Source: Oehlia diaphana (Eukaryota > Glomeromycota > Glomeromycetes > Glomerales > Glomeraceae). Taken from it: a stretch of DNA of 64,000 nucleotides. Shown piece by piece: positions 36,002 to 48,652 of this stretch. The position numbers and the translations under genes are program-made. The notes beneath the pieces are model-generated. The model did no database searches and was not told where the DNA came from. It saw nothing but the letters and a program-made list of their open reading frames with translations. The DNA is taken from assembly GCA_003833135.1 (NCBI GenBank), contig QZLH01000017.1, positions 171,960 through 235,959 of the forward strand, in the 5' to 3' direction. Within the stretch, counting starts at the first letter, position 1. Each line of letters begins with the position of its first letter.

Positions 36002-37142
36002 ATGTGAATGAAGACATTGAAGCCTGGATAAACCTTTCAAAATGCGATAAATCAACATATAGTCAGATAGCGAATGATTATAATAATGAACAAATGTATG
36101 AGACTGTACAATATATTGATGATAATAATGAACGAGAACGTACTTTAAAACAAAACATCCAAGAATTAAAAAATCTGGTAATTAATTTATAGATTTATTT
36201 AATTTTTTTTTTAAAAAGAGAGATTTAACGAAAGAAACTTACTATTCTATTATAGTGTAAAGCAATTAGTCAAGAGTGTGGGTGTCATCTTCTTGTTGTT
36301 GGTGTTCAATCTAATATTGAGAATTCAACTGCATTTGGAACGGGAAATCTTAGAGATTTCTGTTCTGATAAAGAAACAACAATAAATCAGTTTAAAATTG
36401 ACCTTGTTGAATATGTTTCGAATTGTCCCAATAATCAAGGTGCGTATGATCACATCGTCCTTTAAAATTAAACCAAATTGTAAAGATAATAACGATTTTT
36501 TTTTTTAAAAAAAAAATAAATGAATAAATAGAACAAATTAGTGATGGTGATAACAATAATGATGATGATGATGATAATGTAACTCATGAACAGAAATTAT
36601 CAGAAAAATCCGAAGAATATAGTCCAAATTCTTTTGATTTTACTTTAACGAGCAATGAAACAACTCCTGATGATAAATTTTCATACAATCCTAATGGGTT
36701 CAATCATAAAAAGAGGAGTGTAATGGATAATGATGAGGATTTTAACATTCTCATAACTAAAAATGGTCGTGATGTTAATTTGGAATCGATGAATATAAGA
36801 TCAGAAGTGTATAGATTCCTTGAAAATAAATTTCGTGAGTATAATAATTTTCGTTTATAATTCAATTAAAATATTGGTATATTTATGTGATGTCTTTTTT
36901 ATTTTATGGAAGAACAAGATACGAAAATAAAAACGAGTATTCCTTATGGTGAATGGAATAAACAAGAAAGTTTCGTTGTATCTGGTTGGCCAAGAAATAT
37001 TGAATTTAAAGAGTGGGATGTTTTGAGTATGAACGAAAAGAAGAAAGTATTTATGTCATTGAGTAGATTACAATTTCATGTTCGACTTGATTCTAGCTTA
37101 TCAAAGGAAAGGCGAGCTTCTAAGAAAAAGAGATTTGTGTAG
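35558..37142 (+). CDS. HMG-box-like protein, six exons
   Basis: Proposed exons 35558-35686, 35757-35850, 36002-36177, 36256-36439, 36532-36834 and 36913-37142 join in frame to 371 residues. Residues about 52-65 (KRKPSTAFDIYCAQRR) match helix 1 of HMG boxes (K-R-P-x-x-A-F-x-x-Y). After the second intron, WINLSKCDKSTYSQIAN matches the W-x-x-L-S-x-x-x-K-x-x-Y-x-x-x-A core. The loop between is shorter than usual, so DNA binding may be altered. The middle (residues about 130-195) is globular with several Cys (KAISQECGCHLLVVGVQSN). Then comes an Asp-rich linker and a conserved-looking end (IPYGEWNKQE, SGWPRNIEF). A chromatin or transcription role is inferred. Intron 2 contains an unusual T/A homopolymer block. 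The last donor (GTGAGT, 36835) and acceptor (36911) are the least certain. Confidence 0.65.
35929..36001. repeat. Alternating poly-T and poly-A blocks inside an intron
   Basis: Blocks of T, A, T, A (each about 13-24 nt) end directly at the exon 3 acceptor AAAG of the HMG-box-like gene. The blocks are self-complementary. Length may be unreliable because such runs are hard to sequence. Confidence 0.6.
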
Positions 37143-40100
37143 AATTTAATAATTCTTTCATTTTCTTACTCATTTTTTATAGATAGTTTTTTTTAAAAAA
37201 AACAAAAAAAAGAAAGAAAGAAAAGAAGAATGATTATATCTAAATTCATTAGCATTTTTTTTTTTGAATTTTTACGTACGTTAATATTCTTAAAATAATA
37301 AATAAATAAAAAATATATATATTAAATAATGATTTTGCAAAATTTTAAATTTATTGATTTCAAATCGTGTATTTGATTTACGCTTAATTCTGAAATAAAA
37401 GTATTTAAATAAATAAAATAAATAAAGAATGCTATTCGTGGTAATTTCGCTGATTTCGCCAGATTTCTTATGCGAGTGCAGCAGAGAACCCTGTTTCAAA
37501 TTATAATGGCGCTCAAAGGATGTTTTGATTATATCAAGTAAGTTATGCGCGTATTTCACAAACCGTATATGACACAGTAAATGAGAACGTTATACATAAA
37601 AAAATTTCAGTAAATTGTTTTATACGATAAATCTGATTGACGTTTATAATCTAAATTTGTTATTATTTGCACTAGCTTCAGTATAATTTCATCTTCATTA
37701 TTTTTTTGTATTGATTTTGATGTCTAATTGTTCTTATTTTTTGGATTCGGAACATAAACGATAAGCATCATTAATATTCAATAAATTGCCACTTTAATAT
37801 TTACGAATTCAAACTTCAAACGTTGTCTAACATATTTTACAACGATTTATTCCATCTATTAGGTACGATAATCTTCATGCTATATGAAGTATAATATTAT
37901 GGAAATTTACCCGAGGAATTATATGGACTTAATGAAAACTTTAATGAAATTCTTGGGCTCTAATAACAAGAACCGAGTAATAAATCGAAACCTCAACTAA
38001 AAATAAAATAAAATAAATAAAATTAAAAAACCATTGATCAAAAACTTATTACATATCAATATACCTAATCGCAAATTAATTCAATAGATTAGAATTACCG
38101 TTTAACAACTTCATATTACTTTTCGCGAATCTCGTGATCTTGCGCCTAATAAGTCTTCATGATGGGCACTGTAAGAAGGATCCTTATGAAAATCTGATGG
38201 TGGCTGTGACCAATGTTCCAATAGGGCTTATTTTTGTGGAACTCATACAATAGTAAGTTTCTAGTAATAACGTCAATTACGGGTGTAATTCACTTGGTCG
38301 GAACCATAATTAGTTCTGTGTGATATCCGGGAGCCTGATTGTACTAAAATTACTGGAACTTCGTCTGATCCATGCTTAGTCGTCAACATTCGGGCGAGCA
38401 TGCCTCATAAGGAGCAGAGTTATTTCTTTCTGTAGAGTAATAAATTCGCCGGTCTTGAGTGAGTTTGTTAGGAGTCATGTTTGTATACAATATTTGTTTT
38501 TTATTTATGAGGCTATTGCACTTTTTCTGTTTAGTAATGCTATCTTTGAAGACTGATGACGTTTATGCTCTGTCAATAATTTGTTGCGTAATTTGAAAAG
38601 ATATTGGGGATGAGATTAAACAGGTTTGATCTGTAACCCGCCGTATAAACTAACAGGCAACCGCTGTAACTTACGGCGAATACCTGCAATAACTTGCTAC
38701 TTTTTACGGCAGGTACCAGTTGATTTATGCAGTGGGTTCTTTAATTTCTTTATTCATAAAATTCGTATATTAGAAAGCTGTGGCATTTATAACTAGATTC
38801 ATAAATTAAGTATAAAAATATTTTTTTTATTAATAGTATCAAACATTGATTGTGGGGCATTTTACGGCAGGCACCTTCCGTCTGTTATAACGGACATCCG
38901 CCATTTGTTACGGCAAATACCGGCGGGTACCCGTTAAGTTATATAACGTCCTTGCTATAGACCAATAGTGATTGGAGCGTTTACATCGCAGTCGCCAAAG
39001 GTAGAGGTGAGACGCAACGGTCGTAACGCATGATGATAGTAGCACGTTACTTTTATGTGTTTGTTTTATTTCTACTAATTTTGTGATGTGTCACATAAAC
39101 TTGTGGGCGTTAGAAACTGGTTCCACTTTACAAAAAAATAGTGTTACGTGGAATGATTTCACTGTACAATCGTGTCGCCAGTTTGATTACAAGTAATTAA
39201 CGTTTTTAATTTAACCAGTGTTGTGATACATCTCAGTCTATGTTGCTGATGTTTATAATTTCTATTGTTACAGAATTCGTTGAAGATTTTGCTTTGGATT
39301 GGTGTATCAGCCACTTTCTAGTATCTTGCTAGTTATGGATCTTTGTGTAAATTAACTAATTATTGCTCAGTAACACATGATTTACTGTGCATTTAAAACT
39401 ATATTGAGTGTCTCCCGTCTTTGGCTTTTATAATTTCATATTAACCCGAAAACATGCCACGTACAGTACATAATAATATTTGTGAGCAATCGCTTGACAT
39501 TAGCATTATTATATGTTATACCGTGATAGTTACTTGACAGGTTCAATCGATCAAATAAGTAAACGCTAAATAAATTTGTCGAATAAATCGAATGAATAAA
39601 TGAAAAAATTATAAATAATGATGTGTTTTTTTTTGATTCTTAAACTGATAATTTATTTACTTTCCTTACCAATTTTTATTAATAACCTTTATGGTCAAAG
39701 GATTATAATTAAATAAGTGGCGAAATGCAATACTAATAAAATGATATGATGTTTAAAAGAAATCGCTTTAATTAACCAATTGCAATTTTAATCGTGTTTA
39801 ATAAATAGGCATGTTAAACGACTCTCAGCATGATTGTATTATGCACTACTGGTGAGTCATATGATTATTATTACAGCAAAAATGGACGGCCTGGCCTCCC
39901 TATCGTACTGTGTTTATTTAAAGCCAGAACAGAGGACACCCTTGTCACCTAGGCCTAATATATATGATATTCACGCTCTATAATACCTAGAAATCATTTC
40001 TCTACCCTCTTGCACACCACACCTATATGCCATCATTGCCCTATATAAAAATTCCTCTCCATGCAAAGAACACATATAGACAATATGTCTATGACACCTC

Positions 40101-40608
40101 TAACATCCTCCAATGACACATAATTATTATGCCCTTCCTACACATATAGAATATTAATCGAACTTCTTGTCTCTGTTCGTAGCGCCATTTCTTCCAATAC
40201 GAGCTACAAAGTTGATTTTCAAAAGTATCAGCTGCTGATGTGTGGATGTGTGCTGGTACTGTAAATTAAGCCTAGGACAAAAAAGTTAAATAGGGATCCT
40301 ATCTACGTACACGAATACGGTATGGGACACCATAACCCGTAAATATATATGCGGACTACATAGTCAATTAAAGCCTGTATGGCAAAACTACCTGTGTTAG
40401 AGGTACCATGAATATGGTTCCTGTGCTAACCTGGTCTCTCACAGTCTGTCAAGCACATCACATAAAGCTTCGTTGATTAGCTGGCATCTACAAAAGCAAT
40501 TTATAGCCAGCCGTTAGTTCTTACTATGCATACTATATAATGAACTAACGACCCTAACGCCCCCTAGGGATTATGTGGCAAGTATCCTGTTGATGGTTAG
40601 CAGTTTTA
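37143..40608. other. Gene-free region with two G+C-richer, repeat-like segments
   Basis: No ORF is supported. Segments at about 38090-38480 and 39880-40600 have clearly higher G+C than the surroundings and no long frame, which suggests transposon-derived or non-coding repeats. Around 38630-38945 motifs such as TTACGGCAGGTACC and TTACGGCAAATACC recur in related forms, probably a decayed element. A database search for copies elsewhere in the genome would settle this. Confidence 0.35.
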
Positions 40609-41076
40609 TTAAAAAAAAACTGCAGAAAAGAAAAACACTCTCTGCCTCTTTAAAGTGCCTATAATAAAAAAGTAACTTTCGCAATCGAATTTCTTTGTTT
40701 CTTTTTGTGCCAATCGAGATTTTTTATTTGGATTTTCACCAGTAACACTCTTATATGTCCCATACCTGTGACAATACCATCGTTCATTCCAACTTGCTTT
40801 GACGATCATGTCGAACATAACTAAGTCCTGCTCTTTCAAGATTTTTTTATCCATTTTTCATATTCCTCAACCAGGATTTGATAAGTTTTCGCTCTTTTCT
40901 CTTCCTTAAATCCTTCTGGTATTGTATTATCATCTCCCACAGTGCCCGACAGCATCTGTTGCGTCAATAATAAAATCAATATCACCATCACTTATATCCA
41001 TATCAATTTCCTCACCAAGTTCCTCAGTTTCATCATTTATATCAAAAATTGAATTAATATCTGATGGTATTGACAT
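40609..41076 (-). pseudogene. Remnant resembling the N-terminus of a MULE/FAR1-type transposase protein
   Basis: From the ATG at 41076 an acidic stretch (MSIPSDINSIFDINDETEEL) runs to a TGA at 40930-40932. In another frame IPEGFKEEKRAKTYQILVEE continues, then a third frame has KASWNERWYCHRYGTYKSV and KETKKFDCESYF. The order W-x-x-x-x-C-H-R-x-G-x-Y with later K-x-x-C resembles the zinc-binding N-terminal region of MULE-type transposase-derived proteins. No catalytic DDE region follows; poly-A and repeat-like DNA begin at about 40610. It looks like a truncated, frame-shifted copy. Confidence 0.4.
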
Positions 41077-41518
41077 TAGAAAACAGAAATATATGAAAAG
41101 AGATGGTAAAAAGTTTGTTTATCACGTGATAATAACGAGGAAAGCAAATAAATATTCAATTTATCGAAAGGTCAATATGTCTAATAAAAGTTATATTTAT
41201 TTTTAAGACAAGTTTAATCTTAAATTTTTTTTTTTCAAAAAAAATTGAAATAATTGGCGTTTTTGATAATAAGACGTATAATGAAGTATATATACTGTAT
41301 ATAATATATATATACACGTGACATTATCAAGAAAATCAGCCAATCAGAAACGAAATGACGGTAACCAATCAGAACGATTGGGAAATTAGTATATATGAAT
41401 CGCATAATTAATCAATACTAATCGTTTTCAAAAAGTTTATCGATCTTTGTACAATACAAAAGACGAACTTGGCGTCGCCTCCAAAAAATGGTAGCTGGAT
41501 TCATTTTGCCGGTTCTTT

Positions 41519-41572
41519 AGAATTAGGGTAGGAATAGAGTTAGGATTAGGGTAAGGAATTAGGGTTAGTAAT
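41519..41572 (+). repeat. Short degenerate telomere-like TTAGGG patch
   Basis: The stretch holds ATTAGGGTAGG, TTAGGATTAGGG and AATTAGGGTTAG in close succession. TTAGGG is the usual fungal telomere unit. The patch is too short and irregular to be a telomere; it could be a relic of end repair or chance. Confidence 0.4.
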
Positions 41573-43550
41573 TTGCCACGTAATGTCGCATTCTAGCTGT
41601 AATTATTCCGTAGACAGAGAATTATATATACCATTGAACGATAGTGATGATGATGCGATTAACAGTTACTTAGGGTTAAGGACCCTTTATAGTTAACGCA
41701 CCGCTGAATTAAAAAACATAGAATGTAGTAAAGGTAATTATAAGTCACAAGATAAAACGATAAAACGAAGTTTTTTACAGATACATCATCGTTCCCGGTT
41801 GACAATTAAATATTTCGTTACAAAGATAGAGCTGCTCATTCTTTCTCTTCTATGTACTAATACGATTCATAGATATTTTATCATTTATAATTTAACAATT
41901 CAACGCTGAAATTAGTGAAATAAATTTATCTTTGCTCGTGAAATTTTATTATTTTTTTCGATATACATGTTGTTCTTCAGACGACGATTTGCGTCAGTTG
42001 ATAATTGCAATATCCTGAAAATCTGAAATAAATATTTTAAATATTAGTTTACTTTAATATTGCCAGTTAAATTTTTTAGTCATATTTGTAAATATATAAT
42101 TCTCAAATACAATCAGATTTATATTTGTGGAAATTGTCTTTACTGAGTCGAAATTTGCCTTCTTAAAAAAATTATAGTTGTCATCTGACGCAAATCGACA
42201 CATACATAAATGCCAACTACTAAGTAAATCGTAATGAAACGGATGATAGTGAAAGTTTAGTGAAAGTTTAAATGGAGGAATGAAAAAAATGAAAAATCAC
42301 GTAATGTGAAATATATTCTGTTAATCCTTGACCATAGAATGGCGGGCTCCTTCCCATTACCTCATATTATTCTTATTTATTACAATATAAATTTTATTAA
42401 CAACACATTATAATAGTTTTTCAAAAGAATTTTTTTTTTTCATTAATAAGCTTAACAAAGGTTTGTTAAAGCGATTTTAATTTCTGAAGTAATGCAATCT
42501 AAAACAAATAAGTCTAATATATTAAAACTATGCTTCGCGGTTTAGAATCGACAATAAATTAGAAAAAATGTGTTTAATTCAACTGGCCAGAACGATAACA
42601 TGGAAAGAAAAGTAAGCGTATTTATTTTAGTTTAACACATTATAATTATATAAATGAATTCTCGTTCATAAGTACCCACTAGGGTAAAATAGGTAAAAAA
42701 AATGCGTTAAAAACTGTCTAAAATTGCTATTCGGGATTCCATCCTCTATAATTTCTTCACTTCGTTCAGAATCATAAAGATTTTTTCCTAGAATCCTTCC
42801 TTCATAATTACATGGAATGGGCTAGGTATTCGTTGAGAATCGAATAGTTAAAATAAGGCAACATTAAGTCTAATTCCAAATCATGACAGACAAAGTTATT
42901 TGTAATCAAGACCTAATCAATTAACCAAACATATATTTTTTTTGTTAAAATATGTTTAAACATTTAATTTTGTTAAAGTGAATAAATCTCCTTAGCCGTC
43001 TAAAGAATGCAAATGAAAAAGAAGCGCACGTTCTCCTCGGGCAAGTTTGGAAGAAAATACGCATTATGAAGTAATAGCATAACGAGCATTCCTCAGTTCG
43101 TGGTACGTTGCTATAAAATTCCATTGACTTCTCTAACAAGTTATTTATTATTTCATAAACATTCAACCCTCTTAGCTTTTAGTATTCGTGATAAAGTAAT
43201 TCAATAATAAAAATACTCTATATTTACCTATTACCTTTGTACACTTTCCGCATGTAAATCCTTTAGAATAATTGAATTTCTAGTTCAAACTTGTCATTTC
43301 CTAATCCTGGACGATTGTAGTAGAATTTTTGTCGTACGTTAACCAGTTAATTAACGAAGTTACTTTTAAAATCCGCTAGTCGAATCTCGTTCGATTCCTT
43401 CCTTATCATCTGCTATAAAATCCGTGGTAACACCACAGCTCTTGATAAGTGCTATAGTTGCCTAAGTGATTTTCATTTGGTGTTATTTAGGCGTTCATAA
43501 TATTAAGAAATGAAAGGATTAGGTTAGGTAAGTGGATTAGGATTTCAAAA

Positions 43551-43603
43551 CTGTCGGTGAAATGACTGTCGGCAAGATAATTGTCGGGAAATGATTGTCG
43601 GTG
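43551..43603. repeat. Four short GTCGG-type tandem units
   Basis: CTGTCGGTGAAATGA, CTGTCGGCAAGATAA, TTGTCGGGAAATGA and TTGTCGGTGAAATGA follow one another with a period of about 15 bp. Confidence 0.6.
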
Positions 43604-43936
43604 AAATGAGCCAGACCCGTATTCCACCGAAAGGATTTTTTTTTACGGAAAAAAAATTACATTAGAGAAAGAAAAAGAAAATCTTGGTTAATAAAAGTTT
43701 AAAATTAGTTTAATTATAAGACCAATAATACAGCTACTTGGCCACTCGGCTAATCTTGGCCTCATACAGTAAATGCGGAACTATCGTTTTCACCAATCAC
43801 ATTGCTTTTTGCAAATACCGCAGTTACTCGGCACTTCGCCAATGTGAAATGCCGAGTAACTAATAAATAATGTCCAATCATTTTTTGTTATTGTATCAAT
43901 ATTATAATATTTTGTACTCCCTCATAGAAAATAACC

Positions 43937-43948
43937 TATATATAAAAG
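43937..43948 (+). promoter_or_regulatory. TATA box of the dehydrogenase gene
   Basis: TATATATAAAAG lies about 65-75 bp upstream of the ATG at 44013, a suitable place for a core promoter with a short 5' leader. Confidence 0.5.
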
Positions 43949-44012
43949 CTCAAAAAATTTCACTTTGAAAAAAAAAATAAAAATTCTTGTCAATTTCAAA
44001 AAAAAAAAAGAA

Positions 44013-45411
44013 ATGCCACTTAAATTAGATAACCTCGACTTATCAAAACATGTTATAATCCTTACCGGTGCAACTGATGGTAAAAAAAAATTTTTTTCTC
44101 AAAATTAAAATTATGCTTATATATAATATAAGTTCTTTTATTTTATTTAAGGCATCGGTAAAGAAATGGCGAGAATTTTAGCTGGATTTTATCCCAAACG
44201 ATTGATTTTACCAGCTCGTAATATAGAGAAAGGAAATAATTTATTAGAATATATTAAATCTTCTAACGGAAATGCAAATAATGTTGAAATTTGGGAAATG
44301 GATTTAGCAGATTTACAAAGTGTAAAAAATTTTGCCAACAAGTTCATCAATGAAATTGGAGAATTACATATTTTAATTAATAATGCAGGTAAATAAAAAA
44401 TGAAAAATAATACTGTTTGATAATCGCCGTCAAATCAATACTGTTTTAAATGAAATTATAGTTGTGAAAAGTCAACTTACTTGATCATGACCGGATTAGA
44501 TTAATAACATTACGACTAAACGACATGTTTATATATTTATTTATTTGGTATATCTTATAGGGGTAGGCGTACAAAGTCGAGTCATTAAAACAAAAGATAA
44601 CTTTGAATTACAATTTCAAGTAATTTATTTATTTATTTTATTTATTTATTTATTTATTTTTGCAAGTCGTTTGTTTCACTTTTAGCATTTATTATACATT
44701 ATTTTTAGGTTAATCATTTAGCGCCATTTTTACTCATTTGGTCGTTATTGGATACGATGAAAAGATCGGTTTCCGTTGAATTACCTGGAAAAATTGCATT
44801 TACTACTTCGGTGGCCAATCAATTTGGCGAAATTGATTTTGATAATTTAAACCTTGAAAAAAATAATTATTGGCATCCTTTTAAAGGTTACGGAAATTCT
44901 AAATTGATGGTAAGCGATATCAAAGATTGTTTATTAAATAATAAAATCTTTTATTTATTTATATATATATTTATTTTTCCTTAAAAAAAAAAAAAAAAAG
45001 AATATTATTATTGCTAAACATTTAGGTCGTATTGTTCAAAGTGAAAGTAAGTATTAAATTATTTTTATTATCATATAAGAAAAATGATTTTAACCCTTTT
45101 ATTTTAAATATGTGTATATAGATATTACGACATGTTCAATTCACCCTGGCGTAATTCATACAAATATTACTCAATTGAGTAGCCCTTTTTTTACTTCTTT
45201 ATTTAAAATACTTGTGAAAATAACTGGAGCTGAGATAACAGCTGAACAAGGTGCCATCAACGTTCTTTATCCTGTATTTTCGCTCGAGACGGGAAATTAC
45301 TATAATGAAGGAATTGAGGATGAACCAAATAAAATCGCTTACGATCAAGAAATTGCAAAGAAATTATGGGATGTTTCTGAGCAAATATTAAAAGATCATG
45401 GAATGATCTAA
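44013..45411 (+). CDS. Short-chain dehydrogenase/reductase (retinol-dehydrogenase-like)
   Basis: An NAD(P)-dependent oxidoreductase of the SDR family; the substrate cannot be told. Six exons (44013-44079, 44152-44388, 44561-44619, 44709-44909, 45001-45046, 45122-45411) join in frame to 299 residues. Motifs: cofactor loop TGATDGIGKE near residue 18 (T-G-x-x-x-G-I-G), LPARN after the second strand, a central Asp in MDLADL, LINNAG, a Ser in FTTSVANQFG, and catalytic YGNSK. The C-terminal SIHPGVIHTNIT is typical of the retinol dehydrogenase/WWOX-like subgroup. There is no signal peptide; length is normal. Intron 3 carries a TTTA microsatellite. All motifs are intact, so it is probably functional. 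Confidence 0.9.
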
Positions 45412-48400
45412 AAGTTTAGTTCTCTTATTATTTTTTTTTATACCAAATTTTTTTATGTTAACGTACAATATTATTATCATCATCTTATCAATTATTATCT
45501 TATCGATTATTTATCTTATCAAATATTATTATCAATAAACGAATGTATCCATTAAAGTGAAAATAAAAAAAAAAAGCTCGTATTTTTGCGATTATCATCC
45601 TCATTTTCGTTTATGACATTTGATTTAATAAAAACATCTAAAATCGCCTATATCATTCAAGCGATTGATCTTATAATTAGTAATAAAAGAAATAACTGGT
45701 TAGAATCTGTCATTTTCGTTTTAATATATTTTCCCATTTGTTTTTTATATTTAAAAGTACATATTTTCAGCCAGTGTGAGGTGATCCTGATCAATTGCGA
45801 TCAAGTTTGAGCAAATTTCTCTTCACTCACAATCGACATTCAAAAAATCGCATTAAAAAAAAAAGAAAAAAAAATCTAACAGCATAAATTATAAATGATA
45901 TATAACATTTATATGATTAATATTTACGTATTAAATTAGTTCTCAAATATTATTAATTCTCTACGATCAATAAGTTCGAATAATATAAAAAAAAATGATA
46001 TTAACGCGATCAAAAGAAATATTATCATCGTATGACAGAGGTTCAATTTTAGTCTAAATGTAATATCACTATATTTGATTCTGAAATTTAAACGTACTTA
46101 TATTGACATGTCGCAGTGAGATGTGTTGCCAGCATAATTTTTTGACAAATTATATCTAGTCGTATAGTGAAATTTGTCACATTACTGTAGGATATTAAAT
46201 GGATCTTAAACTGTAAGTTTATTATTAAAATTGATGCAATTCCCCACCTTAATAACTCTTCAAAATTCTGCAAAAGTATCCTAAAGAATTATATTTTTCA
46301 GAGTAATAGCGCTTTTCCCAATAAAAAAGCATTCAAGTTTCGACAATAATACTCTTGGATACATTTCCGTGAGAAAAAAATATTTTCTTTAGATTTTCGA
46401 ATAAGCGAGGTATTATGCTATTCTTAAGTTATTGTGTATTCTTTACATTTAAAAAATATTAAAAATTCATTTAATTTTCAAGGATCGCGTAATAATTTCA
46501 TGGAATAATTGATAAATCTTTATTATAATTTTATGAGCTAAACATAGTTTGATATATAATCACTCTCTGTATAAGAACATCTTTATAAGCGCCTATTTTT
46601 ACTAACCTACATACCAGTTTTAATTTTTTATTAATAATTTTCGCCTTTATACGGTGAGTTAATTTAAAACTATAATTGTCCGAAGCGGAGTGGAGGACTT
46701 TTACATTCTACGCAAAAGCAGGCCGTCCCACACGTGACATATATACACGTGACATTCGGGACATATATATTTTTTATTTAAGCTTAATACTTTTTATGAT
46801 TAGTTTAGAATTAGACTTTATTAAACTTTAGTTTAACCTTCATAAGATGTACATATTAAATATAGTTGTTTTTAATTTATTTCTTCATGTAATTTAAGAT
46901 TCATTAATAATAAACAAAAAATATATAATAAATGAAAAAATATAACTTATATCTTGTGTAATTTATTTTCGTTATTAAAATAATAAATTAAAAATATTAA
47001 ATAGATAGCCAGCCTGCATTTATTCATCCTGGAACACTTAAAAAGCGCAAAATTAGAGAAAATGAAACTCATAATCAACGTGAAAAGGCGTGATGTTTAT
47101 AAATCGTTGCAAAATATAACACCAATAAGATTTCACTTTGGAAAACGTGCAGCATGACATCCACCTCGGACGTTTAACGGTCACCGTTACCTAGTAAGTA
47201 AATAGGCAGAAATCATTTAGATTTACCTGCTGATTATAATTTGATAATTACAGGAGTACCAAGTAACTTTAATGTTTATATAATGGACCTTAAATTTCAA
47301 TCTTAAAATAGTTATAAATATTTATATCAAAAAGGTAGATTTTAATAGATTTTACATTAATTACTCATAATATAAAAAAGTTTAATCTAACTTTATTTTA
47401 ATGTAAATCAAAAGTCATAAAGTCGTGAAAATCTTAATACACGAGCTTATTACAGTAATATGCTGCGCCACAACTACAACTTCGTTCAACTTTCAATTTA
47501 TTTAATCCTTTAGTATTCTTTGTTGTATCCCTCTTCAGAATTCTATAGTTTGAACATGCCGCTACATCATAACTGCAAGAAATTATTTTAATTTATGTTT
47601 TATTACTTTTTGAAATAAATTTTATATTTATCTGAGCAAATTATGATATTTTACAATTTTATTTTATTACTAGAAATAAATTTATTTTTTGTCTTATTCG
47701 CAATATTTTGAGCACAAAATTTATTGTATAATTATATTTAGAAACATTTACGTCATTAGCCAAAAACTCAAAAAAAGTTTAAATACTATATTTTTTTTGG
47801 AAATACTAAAAGAAAAAATATAAAAAAGATGTTAAAATAAAAATTTTAATTTTCTGGTTTCTTTACAATTTTCTTACCGAATGTTGAATTTCCTAACTAT
47901 TTTGAAGATAAAATAATTGAATTATATTTCCATTTATTTAATTATTAAATAACTTAGTTGAATCACAGTAATTCCATTGTAGAATATCACTATCAATATT
48001 AAACAGAGTACGTGTGCTTTTTGTGTAACAATATTTTTATTTTGTATGGTGCCAAAAGTCTATACTCGACGATAAAAATGTAACACTTAAAAATCTTTCA
48101 ACTCCTTAAAAAACACAATTTAGAAAAAATAAACTGGTAACTTTATTCTTTGAGGTAAGCTCTATCTAGATCTGTGCAAAAGTTATAAGCATTTGAAATT
48201 GCATGATTTCATATGATCGGCCCAAATTTGAAACAAAATATGCTGATCAGAACTTATGAATAATTCGGGCTGACTCCATGCATTGTGATAATGCCGGCCC
48301 GAATTATCATAATTTGAATCAAATATAATTTTTTTTCAAAAAAAAATTTTTTATCAATGTATGACTTTTATAAAAATGTAGCTGCGATTTTATTGCTGAA

Positions 48401-48652
48401 ATCTAAAACACTGGCCCAGCATTTTATCTTATTTAAAAAATTTTCAACTTCACACAAGAAATCCCGGTTTTTATTGGCTGAATTCCAGATCACATGATAT
48501 AGATCGGCTCAATAAAATCACGTGATTATTGAGCCTAGACCTCGGCACGCATTTAAAATTTTTCGGCAGTGCAACATATAAAGGCGTAAAATTTTTTTTT
48601 TTTTTAAAAAAAAAATTATCCTCTTCTACATAAAATTGACCAGCAATCTAAT
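45412..48652. other. Intergenic region, no gene seen
   Basis: No supported coding region. A repeat-like patch at 46678-46765 contains two copies of CACGTGACAT. At 48260-48307 the arms ATAATTCGGGC and GCCCGAATTAT form a hairpin inside a G+C-richer segment. The kinase promoter lies at the right end. Confidence 0.4.
48577..48584 (+). promoter_or_regulatory. TATA box of the pseudokinase gene
   Basis: TATAAAGG lies about 70 bp upstream of the ATG at 48653. Confidence 0.4.

Larger units (their letters stand above)
41077..44012. other. Intergenic region with short repeats
   Basis: No gene is seen. Contents: a telomere-like patch at 41519-41572; an inverted pair with CGATTTGCGTCAG at 41985-41997 and CTGACGCAAATCG at 42186-42198 that may bound a small element; a run of four GTCGG-containing 15-17-bp units at 43551-43603; and a perfect 11-bp inverted repeat GTTACTCGGCA/TGCCGAGTAAC at 43823-43833 and 43850-43860. 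The dehydrogenase promoter is at the right end. Confidence 0.45.

Noticed and set aside
43378..43405. tRNA-like B box GTTCGATTCC
   Set aside because: No matching A box, no acceptor stem or anticodon arm can be drawn in the upstream 70-90 bases.
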